Part shown: positions 18,875 through 30,331 of the stretch, piece by piece | Position numbering within the stretch: position 1 is the stretch's first letter | Layout of the letters: every line of letters starts with the position of its first letter | Assembly (NCBI GenBank): GCA_038141425.1 | Contig: JAYQIC010000001.1 | Location: 248,001 to 312,000 of the forward strand | From: UBA7985 sp038141425 | GTDB lineage: Bacteria; Pseudomonadota; Alphaproteobacteria; UBA7985 | Length of the DNA stretch: 64,000 nt | Direction: 5' to 3' | Translations under genes and position numbers: made by a program | The notes under the pieces: model-generated | Told to the model about the DNA's origin: nothing | The model's database searches: none | Seen by the model: only the letters and a program-made list of their open reading frames with translations

Positions 18875-19897
18875 ATGTTTGGTTCCCGTCCCAGTGAATA
18901 CCCGCAGCGCCTCGGCTTCATCCTGACCGATCAGTTTTCGATGATGGCCTTTGCCAGCGCCATTGAAACACTGCGCATGGCCAACCGGATGAGCGACAAA
19001 ACGCTCTATGAGTGGGTGCTGGTTTCCGATACCGGCGAGGCCGTCAACTGTTCCAATGGCATCCGCGTGCCCGTGGACGGTGGTCTGGACACGGCCATGG
19101 ACTGCGTGTCTGTGACGATCTGCTCGGGCCTCGACGTGCACCGGGTGGATACAGCGCTGATCATCCCCTTTCTGCGCCGGGCGGCGTCCAAAGGGTTGGA
19201 AATCGGCGCGATCTGTACCGGCGCGTTTATCCTCGCCAAGTCAGGCCTGCTCGACGGCCATACCTGCACCATCCACTGGGAGAACCTCGCGGCCTTTACC
19301 GAGCTGTTCCCGGATATCGAAGTGACCACCGAGGTCTTTGAGATCGACCGCAAGCGCTACTCGTGCTCGGGTGGTACGGCGGCGCTGGACCTGATGCTCA
19401 ATCTGGTATCGATCCAGCACGGGCACGAACTGGCAGCGGCGGTTGCTGACCAGCTGCTGCACGAGCGCATCCGCGACCACCGCGATCAGCAGCGCGTGGC
19501 CCTGCCCGCGCGTCTGGGCGTGCGCCACCCCAAGCTGCTGGCCGCGATCAAGGCGATGGAGGAAAACCTCGAGGAACCGCTGACCCGGGGCGAGCTGGCC
19601 GATATGGCGTCGCTGTCGACCCGGCAGCTGGAACGGCTATTCCGCAAGTACATGAACCGCTCCCCGGCGCGCTACTACCTCGAGCTTCGGCTTAACAAGT
19701 CGCGGCTGCTGCTGCTGCAGACGCCGATGCCGGTGATCGACGTGGCGCTGGCCTGCGGTTTCGTCTCAGCCTCGCACTTTTCCAAGTGCTACCGCGACTA
19801 TTTCGGCAAGACCCCGCGGCAGGAGCGGTCGGGCACGGTCGACCCAGCGGATCTTGGCTTTGATCACGCCCCGAACTACGAGGAAGAAGCCGCCTGA
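18875..19897 (+). CDS. GlxA-family AraC-type transcriptional regulator
   Basis: Intact 340-residue protein. Residues about 10-190 form a DJ-1/PfpI (class I amidotransferase-like) ligand-binding domain (LGFILTDQFSMMAFASAIET, GAICTGAFILAKSGLLDG), followed by two AraC helix-turn-helix units (LTRGELADMASLSTRQLERL and MPVIDVALACGFVSASHFSK). The architecture is that of GbdR and SouR, the glycine betaine/dimethylglycine- and sarcosine-responsive activators of Pseudomonas. Divergent transcription from soxBDAG makes a sarcosine or dimethylglycine sensor the best guess. The cysteine in ICTG occupies the nucleophile-elbow position but need not be catalytic. Confidence 0.88.
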   Translation: MFGSRPSEYPQRLGFILTDQFSMMAFASAIETLRMANRMSDKTLYEWVLVSDTGEAVNCSNGIRVPVDGGLDTAMDCVSVTICSGLDVHRVDTALIIPFLRRAASKGLEIGAICTGAFILAKSGLLDGHTCTIHWENLAAFTELFPDIEVTTEVFEIDRKRYSCSGGTAALDLMLNLVSIQHGHELAAAVADQLLHERIRDHRDQQRVALPARLGVRHPKLLAAIKAMEENLEEPLTRGELADMASLSTRQLERLFRKYMNRSPARYYLELRLNKSRLLLLQTPMPVIDVALACGFVSASHFSKCYRDYFGKTPRQERSGTVDPADLGFDHAPNYEEEAA

Positions 19898-19905
19898 ACG
19901 GCTTC
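19886..19905 (+). terminator. hairpin across the stop codon of the GlxA-type gene
   Basis: Arms GAAGCCG and CGGCTTC enclose a six-base loop containing the TGA stop. No T run follows, so it is at most a weak or Rho-assisted terminator, or an mRNA 3-prime stabiliser. Confidence 0.35.
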
Positions 19906-19919
19906 TGTGTGGCGCGGGA

Positions 19920-20194
19920 TTTGCGCCTTTGAGCGCGTTTTCCCCTTACGCTCAACACGGCTTCGCCTTTGAGCGTGTGGGATCTCTTCGCTGGAACATC
20001 AATCAAAGCGCAGCGTGTTGAGTGTCAACGGAAAGAAGTTGCGCCGACTTGTCCCCGACCGCGCTTCGCGCGGCGGGGCCAAACGTCGCGCAACTTCATA
20101 GAAAAAGACGTCAGGCCGCGTGCAGCGCGGCCTGTCCATTTAATTGCGCGGGGAGATTTGTAAGCCGCGAAGCGGCGTCAAATCGAGCCCACAA
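19920..20194. repeat. modular palindromic intergenic repeat, copy C
   Basis: Lies between the converging GlxA-type regulator and VTT genes. TTTGAGCG octamers are at 19928 and 19968. The near-complete P1 palindrome is at 20038-20094 (GTTGCGCC at one end, GTCGCGCAAC at the other, loop CGC-ttc-GCG). P2 is at 20113-20133 and P3 at 20155-20184, both identical in their arms to copy A. The segment AGCGTGTTGAGTGTCAAC at about 20010-20030 matches half of the P4 module of copy A. Confidence 0.85.
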
Positions 20195-20206
20195 CCAACG
20201 CCCGGT

Positions 20207-20806
20207 TCAAAACAATAATCCCGCCAGCACAAAACCGCCCACCACCACGACCAGAAGCAAAAGCGTACTCCAACCGCTGTGCCGCCGGATCATGCGCTTG
20301 AGCGGCTCACCAAAGATCCAGAACAACACCCCGAAAAACAGAAACCGCAGCAGCCGCCCTGCCGTTGCCACAGCGATGAAAAGCCCGAGATTGAACTTCA
20401 CCAGCCCCGAGCCGATGCACACCACCTTGAACGGGATCGGGGTCAGCGCCCCCATGAAAATCAACCAACTGCCACCAACCTGGTCTTCCTGCATCCGGGC
20501 GGCAAAGCCCTCCAGATCGCCCGCAACCCCCAGCCAGCCGAGCAAAGGCTTGGCCAGCGCCTCATAGAAGCCCCATCCCAACGCGTAGCCCAGCAGCCCG
20601 CCGAGTACACTGGTAACCGTCGCAATCAGGATCACCACAGGAATACGCCGCCGCGAGGACAGCATGATCGGCACCGAAACCGCGTCCACGGGCACCGGCA
20701 GGACGGCGCTTTCGGGGAAGCTCACCCCGCCCTGCAGCCACTGCGCCGTGCGCGACCCTGCAGTCCGCTCGGCCCGGTCATAGAGCGTTTGAAACCCCAG
20801 TGCCAT
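20207..20806 (-). CDS. VTT-domain (DedA/YqaA-like) membrane protein
   Basis: Intact 199-residue protein with four or five hydrophobic segments and the VTT pattern SVLGGLLGYALGWGFYEA, followed by GALTPIPFKVVCIGSGLVKF with its conserved prolines. The length and the TPIPFK motif fit the YqaA branch rather than classic DedA. These are inner-membrane proteins linked to lipid scrambling and envelope homeostasis in relatives. It converges on the repeat copy C and is 68 bases downstream of the reactivase gene on the same strand. Confidence 0.82.
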   Translation of the reverse strand: MALGFQTLYDRAERTAGSRTAQWLQGGVSFPESAVLPVPVDAVSVPIMLSSRRRIPVVILIATVTSVLGGLLGYALGWGFYEALAKPLLGWLGVAGDLEGFAARMQEDQVGGSWLIFMGALTPIPFKVVCIGSGLVKFNLGLFIAVATAGRLLRFLFFGVLFWIFGEPLKRMIRRHSGWSTLLLLVVVVGGFVLAGLLF

Positions 20807-20874
20807 GGGCCTGGTCCAGTTCTCTCAGTCGTTATCAGCCTCCCGGCGCATCCGGTCCGGGAGCCGAAGAGCCG

Positions 20875-22937
20875 TCAGCCTCGACGCCGACGGCCGCCAC
20901 CCCGACGGCGTCCCCCGCCCCCGGCGTCATCTCCGCCAGTCTCGGCAGCAGCCTTCTCCGGCAGGCTTACCACGCTGGAGAGGTTGTGGAAGTCCGCCGT
21001 CTTATGCGGAATGGCCATGGCTTCGACGAAGTGCTGCTGAAACATGGGTTCAATGGCGGTCTCGATCTTCTCGATATTGCGAACCGCCTCCTCGATATCC
21101 CGGCGCGCCTGGGCGTTCAGCAGGGCAATGCGCGCGCCCGTCCCCGCCGCGTTGCCGACCGAGGCAACGTGCGCAAGGTCGCAATCCGGGATCATGCCCA
21201 GCACCATGGCGTGCTTGACGTCGATGTGCGAGCCGAAAGCGCCGGCGAGATATACCCGCTCGACCGGGCGCATGTCGCCATCTGCCTCGAGTTTGTCCTT
21301 GAGCAGACGATAGCCGGCGTAGAGCGCGGCCTTGGCCATCTGGATCGCCCGCACGTCGTTCTGGGTAACAGTGATCGTCGGGCCATCGTCAGCGCTGCCG
21401 TCATAGATCACGTAGGCAAAGGTCCGCCTGTCCGGAATGATGCGATGGGTCTGCTCCTGCCGCCCGCCATCGATGGCGCCATCCTCGTTCATCAATCCGG
21501 CGAGGAACATCTCGGACAAGGCCTCGATGATCCCCGAACCGCAAATGCCGGTGATCCCGGTCGAGGCGGTTTCCTCTTCAAAGCCGGCCTCGTTCGACCA
21601 CAGCTCGCTGCCGATCACGCGGAAGGCCGGTTCCAGCGTCTGCGGGTCGATCTTGACCCGCTCGATCGCACCGGGTGCGGCACGCTGGCCGCTGGAAATC
21701 TGCGCGCCTTCAAAGGCCGGGCCGGTCGGCGAAGACGCCGCCATCACCCGGTCGCGGTCGCCCAGCAGCATCTCGGCGTTGGTGCCAACGTCGACGATAA
21801 ACGTCAGCTGCTCGCTCTGGTCGGGCCGCTCGGCCAGCGCCACCCCGGCCGTATCCGCACCCACGTGCCCGGCGATACAGGGCAGCACGTAGGCGCCCGC
21901 CCGGGGTGCAGGCCGATTTCTAGCTCCCGCGCCTTGATCCGGGTGCCGAAATCGGTCGCCAGTGCGAACGGCGCACCGCCCAGCTCGACCGGGTCCATGC
22001 CCAGCAGCAGGTGGTGCATGATCGGGTTGGAGACGAGGGTGATATCGAGAATATCGCTGACCTCGATCCCGGCTTCCTCGGCCGTTGCCGTCGCCAGCTC
22101 GTTGAGCGCACCGCGCACCGCCGCGGTCATCTCCGCGTCACCGCCCGGATTCATCATCGAATAGGATACCCGCGACATCACGTCTTCGCCGAAGCGGATC
22201 TGCGGGTTCATCAGCCCGCTCGACGCCAGCACCTCGCCGGTCGCCAGATCACAGAGGTGCGCGGCGATGGTGGTCGAGCCCAGATCGACGGCGAGCCCGA
22301 AAATCTGCTCCTTCAGCCCCGGCCACAGCGCAACCAGCTCCTCGCCGTCGCGCACGGCAGCGGTTACCTGCCACTTCCCCTTGCGCAGGGTCGGCTGCAT
22401 GGAGCGCATCAGGCCGAAGTCAGTCTGCAGCCCGGTCAGTCCCCACTGCTGCTCCAGCGCCTCGTGGATCCGCCCGAGGTCAGAGCTGGGCTCGTGCATG
22501 TCCGGCTCACGGACAGTGATAAAGTGCAGGCGCACGGTAGGATCGATGGCGATGACCCGTTCGTCGGCGGACTTGCGCACCACCTGCTTGTGCACCTGCG
22601 CGTCCGGGGGCACGTCGACGACCAGATCGCCTTCGAGCAGGGTCTGGCACGACAGCCGCCGGTCGGCCTTCCTGTTGCGCTTGGTGGCGTAGCGGGTCTC
22701 GACCGCGTTGGGCACGGAAGCATGGTGCGCCGAGGAGGTGATGCCGTGCTTGGCAAAGTCACCCTCGCCCAGCGTGATCTGGCAGCGACCGCACATGCCG
22801 TTGCCCCCACACAGGCTGTCGATATCGACGCCCAGGCGCCGGGCGGCCTGCAGCACAGGCGTTCCGATGGGAAAGTCGCCGCGCTTACCCGAAGGGGTAA
22901 AGACGAGGCGGGCGGTGGCGGGTGCATTCTCAGTCAT
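20875..22937 (-). CDS. ASKHA-domain reductive activator of corrinoid proteins (RACE/DUF4445), one frameshift
   Basis: About 690 residues. An N-terminal plant-type [2Fe-2S] ferredoxin has cysteines at 43, 49, 52 and 97 (CGGNGMCGRC and later RLSC). It is followed by a linker and an ASKHA ATPase-like core (AVDLGSTTIAAHLCDL near residue 218, then FIVDVGTNAEMLLGD, GICGSGIIEALSEMF and LAGAFGSHID). The frame changes once, near 21895. The C-terminus ends in a Gly/Arg-rich tail. Such proteins reduce inactive cob(II)alamin in corrinoid proteins used by methyltransferases, so this is the expected helper of the MttB-family enzyme 11 kb away. The corrinoid protein itself is not in the window. Confidence 0.87.
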
Positions 22938-23205
22938 GTGCGCTTCTTAGCCGGTTGTGCAGGGATGCATCGACCTGTTTGCGGCCTGCAAATTGCCTAG
23001 ATGCGGCCAAGGCGACCCTGGCTCTCTTGTCTTTATTCTCTTTTGTCGCAGACACCCGGCCAGCTCCAGCACCGAATGCGCGCATCAGGGGCATGGGATG
23101 CGGTTTTTTTGCCGACCTTATCCGCCCTTTGCGCGGTTTATCGACTGCTCTGGCACGATCCCAGCATGGCTAAAATCCGAAGTATGTTTCTGGGGTCAGG
23201 ATCCG

Positions 23206-23847
23206 ATGAATACCCGCCGACGCGTTCCAACTGCCTTCGTCGTTGTTTTTCTATCCGCGGTCGCCATCACCCTCGCCTTCGTGGTCTCGGCCGGATCTGC
23301 GGCCGCCGAGCCACGGCTTGACCGCATACTTGCGGCAGAACAGAGCCTGACCCGAAAGATCGAGCGCGCACAAAAGCGCCTGAACCGCAATCAGAGCAAA
23401 CTCGACCGCGCATCCCGCGACCTCGAGCGCAGCTGCGCCGGAGAAAGCATCGACCGCGAGCGCCGGGCACGCTGCGCCGATCTCAGCGATAGCCTTGAAC
23501 AGAACCGCGAACGGTTGGACCGCGACGCCGAAAAACTGGCGCGCAATCAGGAACGACTGGTCAAACTCGGCGAGAAAATTGCCCGTCTGCAGAAACGCAC
23601 AGAACGGCAGCGGGACAAGCTGAGCAAGCGGCTCGCCCGCGCCGAGGGACGGGTCAGCAAAGCCGAGCAGCAGATCGATACCATGCAGGCTTTCATCGAG
23701 AAGCACGAGGGATCAGAAGCCGCCAAACGCCGCGAAAAGGTCGAAGACTATCGCGCCCGACTGGCCAAATCAGAACGCATGCATCGTCGCTGGGCAGAAA
23801 AGCGCGACGAATACCGCGCCGCCCTCGAAGCCCTCGGAGGCCGCTAG
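23206..23847 (+). CDS. secreted coiled-coil protein with a conserved cysteine pair, function unknown
   Basis: 213 residues. A long Sec-type signal peptide (hydrophobic core FVVVFLSAVAITLAFVVSAG, then AAAEP as a likely cleavage site) precedes an extremely charged helix that runs to the end, rich in K, R, E, Q and lacking prolines, as in a continuous coiled coil. Two cysteines (SCAGES and RCADLS, 14 residues apart) sit in the first helix. TCAGGA precedes the ATG at 23206; the frame is open further upstream but without signal-like sequence. The layout resembles the protein at 40680. A periplasmic stalk or spacer is possible; no enzyme domain is seen. Confidence 0.72.
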   Translation: MNTRRRVPTAFVVVFLSAVAITLAFVVSAGSAAAEPRLDRILAAEQSLTRKIERAQKRLNRNQSKLDRASRDLERSCAGESIDRERRARCADLSDSLEQNRERLDRDAEKLARNQERLVKLGEKIARLQKRTERQRDKLSKRLARAEGRVSKAEQQIDTMQAFIEKHEGSEAAKRREKVEDYRARLAKSERMHRRWAEKRDEYRAALEALGGR

Positions 23848-24024
23848 GGCGTAGGTGAAGGACGCCGGGTTACGAGCTCAAGGCGCGTCGGGTCTGAAAA
23901 GCGAAAAACGAAGAGAGAAAAGCGAAAAGAACGACGTGACGGCTGAAATGGTGGCCGGCAGCAGGTCAATGGCGGCGGGCTGAACGCCGGGGACCATCAC
24001 CCAGCGCACGACGAAGTCAGAGAC

Positions 24025-24363
24025 CTAGAACGCCACCGACTGCCCGCAGCCACAGCGCGCGGTCTCATTGGGGTTTTCAAAGGTAAAGCCCGAGGTCATC
24101 CGGTCTTCGTGATAGTCCATGGTTGAGCCGAGCAGGAACATGAAGGCCGTGGGCTCGATGAAGATACGGACGCCCTTGTCCTGTACTTCCTCTTCCATCG
24201 CCGTCTTTTCCGCTGCGTATTCGACAAAGTACTCCATGCCAGAACAGCCGCCCTTCTTCACGCCCACGCGCAGGCCGACCACAGCCTCGTCGCCGGACTT
24301 GTCGATCAGGGATTTAACCCGATCCGCCGCTTTGTCGGTCAGATTGAGCACGTTCTGCATCAT
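24025..24363 (-). CDS. sufA: A-type iron-sulfur carrier, HesB/IscA/SufA family
   Basis: 112 residues with the three ligand cysteines in place: GGCSGMEY (C40) and CGCGQS (C104, C106) at the C-terminus. It carries nascent Fe-S clusters from the SUF scaffold to target enzymes. The start at 24363 (MMQNVLNLT) is preceded by GAGG; the frame is open upstream without a second good site. It follows sufT on the same strand after a 160-base gap and is the last gene of the suf cluster. Confidence 0.9.
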   Translation of the reverse strand: MMQNVLNLTDKAADRVKSLIDKSGDEAVVGLRVGVKKGGCSGMEYFVEYAAEKTAMEEEVQDKGVRIFIEPTAFMFLLGSTMDYHEDRMTSGFTFENPNETARCGCGQSVAF

Positions 24364-24524
24364 GGCCAGGACCTCTGTTCCCCGGTGCGCCGGTGTGGAG
24401 CACACCGGCTATCTCAAATATAGGCATGAAAGCAGCGGACCGCAAAGCCCGCACTCTGGAGCCCGTTACCAAGCCCTGCAGCAGGTTACGGTCCTTCGAC
24501 CCGGCAGGGCATCCAACAGCCCGC

Positions 24525-24971
24525 CTACAGGCCAAGGACCAACTGGGCGTCTTCGCTGGCTCGGTCGGGGGTCCAGGCGGGTTCCCACACCAGCCGCACC
24601 GTGGCCAGACCGACGCCCTCGACCCCCGCCAGCGCAGCGGCGACGTGACCGGGCATCTCGCCCGCGACCGGGCAACCGGGCGCGGTCAGGGTCATATCGA
24701 CCTCGACATCGCCCGTCTCCGGGTTCTGGTCGAGGCGGTAGATCAGCCCCAGATCGTAGATGTTGATCGGAATTTCCGGGTCGTGGACGGTCTGCATGGC
24801 GGCAACCATGCCAGCCTCCGAGGCCAGCGACGCCCCGTTTGGCAGGACTTCTCCGGCTTCGGCGATAAAGGTGGTGCCCTCCCGACGGACGCGCACGCCC
24901 GCCGCTGGATCCATGGTCACCCCGGGATCGGGCATGAAATCGGCAAGGGTCTTGCCGTCGTGCGCGCTCAT
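24525..24971 (-). CDS. sufT: SufT / DUF59 (MIP18-like) Fe-S assembly protein
   Basis: About 148 residues. The C-terminal two thirds are a DUF59 domain with the hallmark TVHDPEIPINIYDLGLIY and the later TLTAPGCPVAGEMPGHV, whose cysteine is the conserved one. SufT proteins help mature or repair Fe-S proteins together with the SUF machinery. The N-terminal 50 residues are a variable extension. The ATG overlaps the TGA of sufS (24968-24971), so it is coupled to the desulfurase gene. Confidence 0.88.
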   Translation of the reverse strand: MSAHDGKTLADFMPDPGVTMDPAAGVRVRREGTTFIAEAGEVLPNGASLASEAGMVAAMQTVHDPEIPINIYDLGLIYRLDQNPETGDVEVDMTLTAPGCPVAGEMPGHVAAALAGVEGVGLATVRLVWEPAWTPDRASEDAQLVLGL

Positions 24972-26211
24972 CCCAGCAGCTCCCGGCACACTGCCAGCCC
25001 GTCGAGCAACGCGTCGACGTCGTCGCGCCCGTTGTAGGCCGCAAAGGAAGCCCGCGCGGTTGAGTGCACGCCCAGTCGGTCGTGCAGCGGCTCGGCGCAA
25101 TGCTGGCCGACGCGCAACGCCACGCCGGTCCGATCAAGAATGGTGCCGACGTCGTTGGCGTGATGGTCGCCGAGCGCGAAGGCCAGCACTGATACCTTTT
25201 CAGGCGCGGTGCCGAACACGCGGACGTCATTACCCGCGCCCAGGCGCTCCATGGCGTAGTCGAGCAGGTCGGCTTCGTGCGCGGCAATGGCCTCGATGCC
25301 AACGCCCTCGACCCAATCCACAGCAGCGCCCAGTCCGACGGCTTCCACAATCGCCGGGGTACCGGCCTCAAAGCGGAAAGGCGGCTCGCGAAAGGTCGTG
25401 CCGGCGAAGCTGACGGTATCGATCATGTCACCGCCGCCCTGAAAAGGCGGCATGGCGTCGAGCAGGTCGTACTTGCCGTAGAGCACACCGATCCCGGTCG
25501 GGCCATAGAGCTTGTGTCCCGTCCAGGCCAGAAAATCGACGTCGAGTGCGTGCACGTCGACCCGGCGGTGGGTCACGGCCTGCGACGCGTCGAGCAGGAC
25601 CAGCGCGCCCTGGGCATGCGCCTTCGCGATAATCTCCTCGACCGGCAGCACGGTCCCGAGCACGTTGGAAACAAAGGCGCAGGCAACCATGCGCGTGCGC
25701 TCGCCGAGCTTGTCGGCGAAATCGTCCATGTCGAGCGACCCGTCTTCGAGAATATCGACAGGCCGGACGATGGCGCCGGTTTCCTCGGCGATGAGCTGCC
25801 ACGGCACGATATTGGCGTGGTGCTCGAGCACGGTGAGCAGAATTTCATCGCCCGGGCGCAGGTTCTTCCGCCCCACGACTGGGCGACGAGGTTGATGGCT
25901 TCGGTCGTGTTCTTGGTGAAGACCACCTCGCGCTCGTCGGCGCCCATGAACCGGGCGACCTTGGTGCGCGCGGCCTCGAAGGCGTCGGTCGCCTCCTGGC
26001 TGAGCCGGTGCACGCCCCGGTGGACATTGGCGTAGGAGGTTTTCATGAACTGATCCATGGCGTCCGTGACGGCCAGGGGCTTCTGCGAAGAGGCCGCAGA
26101 ATCAAGGAAAATCAGTCGCTTATCGTCGTAGACCCGGCGCTCGAGCGTCGGGAACTGTGCCCGGATCGCAGCGAGGTCAAAGCCGTTGGCAACGGGTCGG
26201 TTCTGGCTCAC
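24968..26211 (-). CDS. sufS: SufS cysteine desulfurase, one frameshift
   Basis: About 414 residues, PLP-dependent. The N-terminal part starts at a GTG at 26211 (overlapping sufD) and contains FLDSAASSQKP and NVHRGVHRLSQEATDAFEAAR. The rest continues in another frame from about 25875. The PLP-binding lysine is in AWTGHKLYGPTG and the persulfide cysteine in RVGQHCAEPLHDRLG. It removes sulfur from L-cysteine for cluster assembly on SufBCD. The break lies at the CCCC run near 25872. No separate SufE or SufU partner is in the window. Confidence 0.93.
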
Positions 26212-27370
26212 AGGTCCAGCTCCCCGAAGGCACCCGGCACGCCCAGCCATGCCTTGACCTTCTCGTCGAGCATGGCCTCGACCGCCTCGGGCAGGTCCAG
26301 CGCAGCAAAGGGCTCCCGGGCGAAGGCGAGGATCAGCAGGGCGCGGGCGGTCGCCTCGCTGACCCCGCGGGCGCGGAGGTAGAACAGCGCCTCTTCGCTC
26401 AGATCTCCGACAGTCGCACCATGCGAGCATTTTACGTCGTCGGCGAAGATTTCCAGCTCGGGCTTGGTAAAGGCTTGCGCGCGGTGGGACAGCATGAGCG
26501 CCCGCGAGAGCTGGTCGCCCTCGATCCGCTGGCTGTCCTGAGCCACGTGAATGCCGCCCTGGAAGATCGCCGTCGCCTGCTCATCGACCACGGTCCGCAC
26601 CTGCTGGTCGGAGGTGGTATCGGCGGCGAGGTGTCGGACGCCGGTGACGAAATCGCTGTGCTCGCTGCCGGTTTTGAGCACCAGCGCCGCCAGACCGGCG
26701 TGGGCACCCGGGGCGTTGATGTCGGCGTGCTGTTCGATCCGGTGAAGGCCACCGCCGAGGGTGACAACCAGACAGTCGTAACGTGCATTTTCAGCGAGCC
26801 TCGTGAAGCTGCGATGGGTCTGGGTGCCAGCGCCGCCATCCTCGACCAGCATGATCCGGGTCAGATGCGCTCCGGGGCGAGGTCGATGTCGGTATCGCTG
26901 TTCAGCCAGCTGTCATCGGTGTTGCCCCAGCGCTCGACCAGCGTCGCCTGCGCGCCTTCCGCGAGGCGAATGCGGTTGGCGGCGTTAACCAGCGCATGCT
27001 CGGCCATGGGGCCAAAGCGGGCGAAGACCGGCTTCAGGCGGGCCTTCTCCGGCACGTCGAACAAGAAGCCCTCACCCGCGAGGCTGGCGTTGAGCAGGCT
27101 GAGCGCATCCGCGCCCGGCAGATCGCTGGCGGGCGCGGAGACATCGGCGGGCGGGATCGGGCCGAACAGACCGCTCTGCTCCTGATTGATGCGCAGGCCA
27201 GCGGGCGTCAGCGCCTGCCCCAGCGGACCGGCCAGATCGGTGTAGCGCCAGGCTTCGACCCGGCGGTTAGGGAAACCCCGTTCGCGAAGGGCGGCAAAGG
27301 CGGCTGCGTTCTGCACCGCGCCCGCGCCATGCAGGCGATCGAGAAAGTCTGCGCCGAAAACGTCGGTCAT
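26208..27370 (-). CDS. sufD: SufD scaffold component, one frameshift
   Basis: The N-terminal half (MTDVFGADFLDRLHGAG; FPNRRVEAWRYTDLAGPLG) runs from 27370 to about 26861. The C-terminal half (VVDEQATAIFQGGIHVAQDS; ADDVKCSHGATVGDLSEEAL; FAREPFAALDL) continues in another frame to 26208. The beta-helix core and the C-S-H-G-A-T motif are typical of SufD. It forms the SufB-SufC-SufD scaffold complex. The ATG overlaps the stop of sufC and the TGA overlaps the GTG of sufS. Confidence 0.92.
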
Positions 27371-28113
27371 GCCGCCTGAAACTCCGCGTAGCCGGCCTGC
27401 TCGACTTCGAGCGCCAGTGACTTGTCGCCAGACTTCACGATCCGGCCTTCGCTGAGGATATGGACGTAGTCGGGGACAATGTAGTCGAGCAGGCGCTGGT
27501 AGTGGGTGATGACGAGGAACGAGCGCTCAGACGAGCGCAGGGCATTGACCCCATCGGCCACCACGCGCAGGGCGTCGATATCCAGGCCTGAATCGGTTTC
27601 GTCGAGTACGGCCATCCGTGGCTCGAGCAGCGCCATCTGCAGGGTCTCGAAGCGCTTCTTCTCACCCCCGGAGAAGCCGACGTTCACCGCCCGCTTGAGC
27701 ATGTCGTTGCCGATGCCGAGGGTTTTGGCTTTGGCGCGCAGCTCACGGACGAAGGCCAGCGCGTCGAGCTCGTCCAGACCGGCAGCCTTGCGCTTGGCGT
27801 TGACGGCGGTCTGTAGGAAGGTCGACGCCTGTACGCCCGGGATTTCCACGGGGTACTGGAAGGCCTGGAACAGGCCGGCGTGGGCGCGCTCCTCGGGCTC
27901 CATCTCCAGCAGATCGTCGCCGTCGAGGCGGACGCTGCCGCCAGTGACGCTGTAACCGGGCTTGCCCGATAGCACGTTCGCCGTGGTCGACTTGCCCGAG
28001 CCGTTGGGCCCCATGATCGCATGCACCTCGCCCGGGGCGATCTGCAGGTCGATGCCGCGGAGGATTTCGGTACCGTCTTCGAGTTCGGCGCGAAGGCCTT
28101 TGATGTCCAGCAT
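27367..28113 (-). CDS. sufC: SufC ATPase
   Basis: Intact 248-residue ABC-type ATPase: Walker A GPNGSGKST at about residues 35-43, signature FSGGEKKRFE, Walker B MAVLDETDSGLD. The signature and the D-loop spacing are those of SufC rather than of a transporter. ATP binding drives SufB-SufD rearrangement during cluster assembly. It follows pdxJ by 7 bases and overlaps sufD by four. Confidence 0.96.
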   Translation of the reverse strand: MLDIKGLRAELEDGTEILRGIDLQIAPGEVHAIMGPNGSGKSTTANVLSGKPGYSVTGGSVRLDGDDLLEMEPEERAHAGLFQAFQYPVEIPGVQASTFLQTAVNAKRKAAGLDELDALAFVRELRAKAKTLGIGNDMLKRAVNVGFSGGEKKRFETLQMALLEPRMAVLDETDSGLDIDALRVVADGVNALRSSERSFLVITHYQRLLDYIVPDYVHILSEGRIVKSGDKSLALEVEQAGYAEFQAA

Positions 28114-28120
28114 GGGTGGT

Positions 28121-28860
28121 TCAGATCCCTTGGTCGTCAGGAACGACTGCGTTGAAGTCGGCGACCGTGCCGGTCAGCCCGCGAAACAGGGCGTCGCTGG
28201 CAATCCGGTGGCCGATGGAAAATTCGTCGAAGCGCACGCGGGCGCAGAGCGGGCCGAGGTTTTCGACCGTCAGGTCGTGCCCGCCATTGAGGCGCAGATT
28301 GAGGGTCCGGGCCTGCTCTGCGGCGGCCTCGATATCGTCGAGCGCGGTGGCGAAATCACCCCGCTCGTGGGCGTCGGCGTAGAGCCCGGTGTAGATCTCG
28401 ACCCCATCGCACCCGCCCTTTGCTGCCAGCCGCACTGAGGCGGGATCGGGGTCGACGAACACGGCGGTGCGGATCCCGCCGGCGCGCATCCGATCGCAGC
28501 AGGCTCGGAGGGCGCCATGGTCATCGTCCTCGCGCCAGCCGCGGGAAGACGTCACTTCTCCGGCCATTACCGGGACGATGGTAAACTGAGTCGGCCGCAG
28601 TTCTTCGACCAGATCGATCAGATCGGGGCGGAGGTCGCCTTCGACGTTGAATTCGACCCGGCCCTCGCGGACCTCGTCCATGGCGGCGATGGTGGTTACG
28701 TCAGCCATGGTGATGTGGCGCTCATCCGCGCGCGGATGCACGGTCAGCCCCTGCGCACCGCCGGCGAGCGCCAGCCGTGCGCCCTCGACCAGGTCGGGAG
28801 TGCCGGTGCCACGCGAATTCCGCAGCAGCGCGATCTTGTTGATATTGACCGACAGCATCG

Positions 28861-28864
<4 letters not shown>
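28121..28864 (-). CDS. pdxJ: pyridoxine 5'-phosphate synthase
   Basis: Intact 247-residue TIM-barrel enzyme with VNINKIALLRNSRG, TVHPRADERHI, FNVEGDL, GVEIYTGLYADAH and FSIGHRIASDALF, all standard PdxJ motifs. It condenses 1-deoxyxylulose 5-phosphate with 3-amino-2-oxopropyl phosphate to give pyridoxine 5'-phosphate, the precursor of PLP. It sits inside the suf operon: the ATG overlaps the sufB stop (28861-28864) and the stop is 7 bases from sufC. This is unusual, since pdxJ more often pairs with acpS or recO. A PLP supply for SufS would make sense of the location, but that is inference. Confidence 0.94.
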
Positions 28865-30328
<1,464 letters not shown>

Positions 30329-30331
30329 GGC

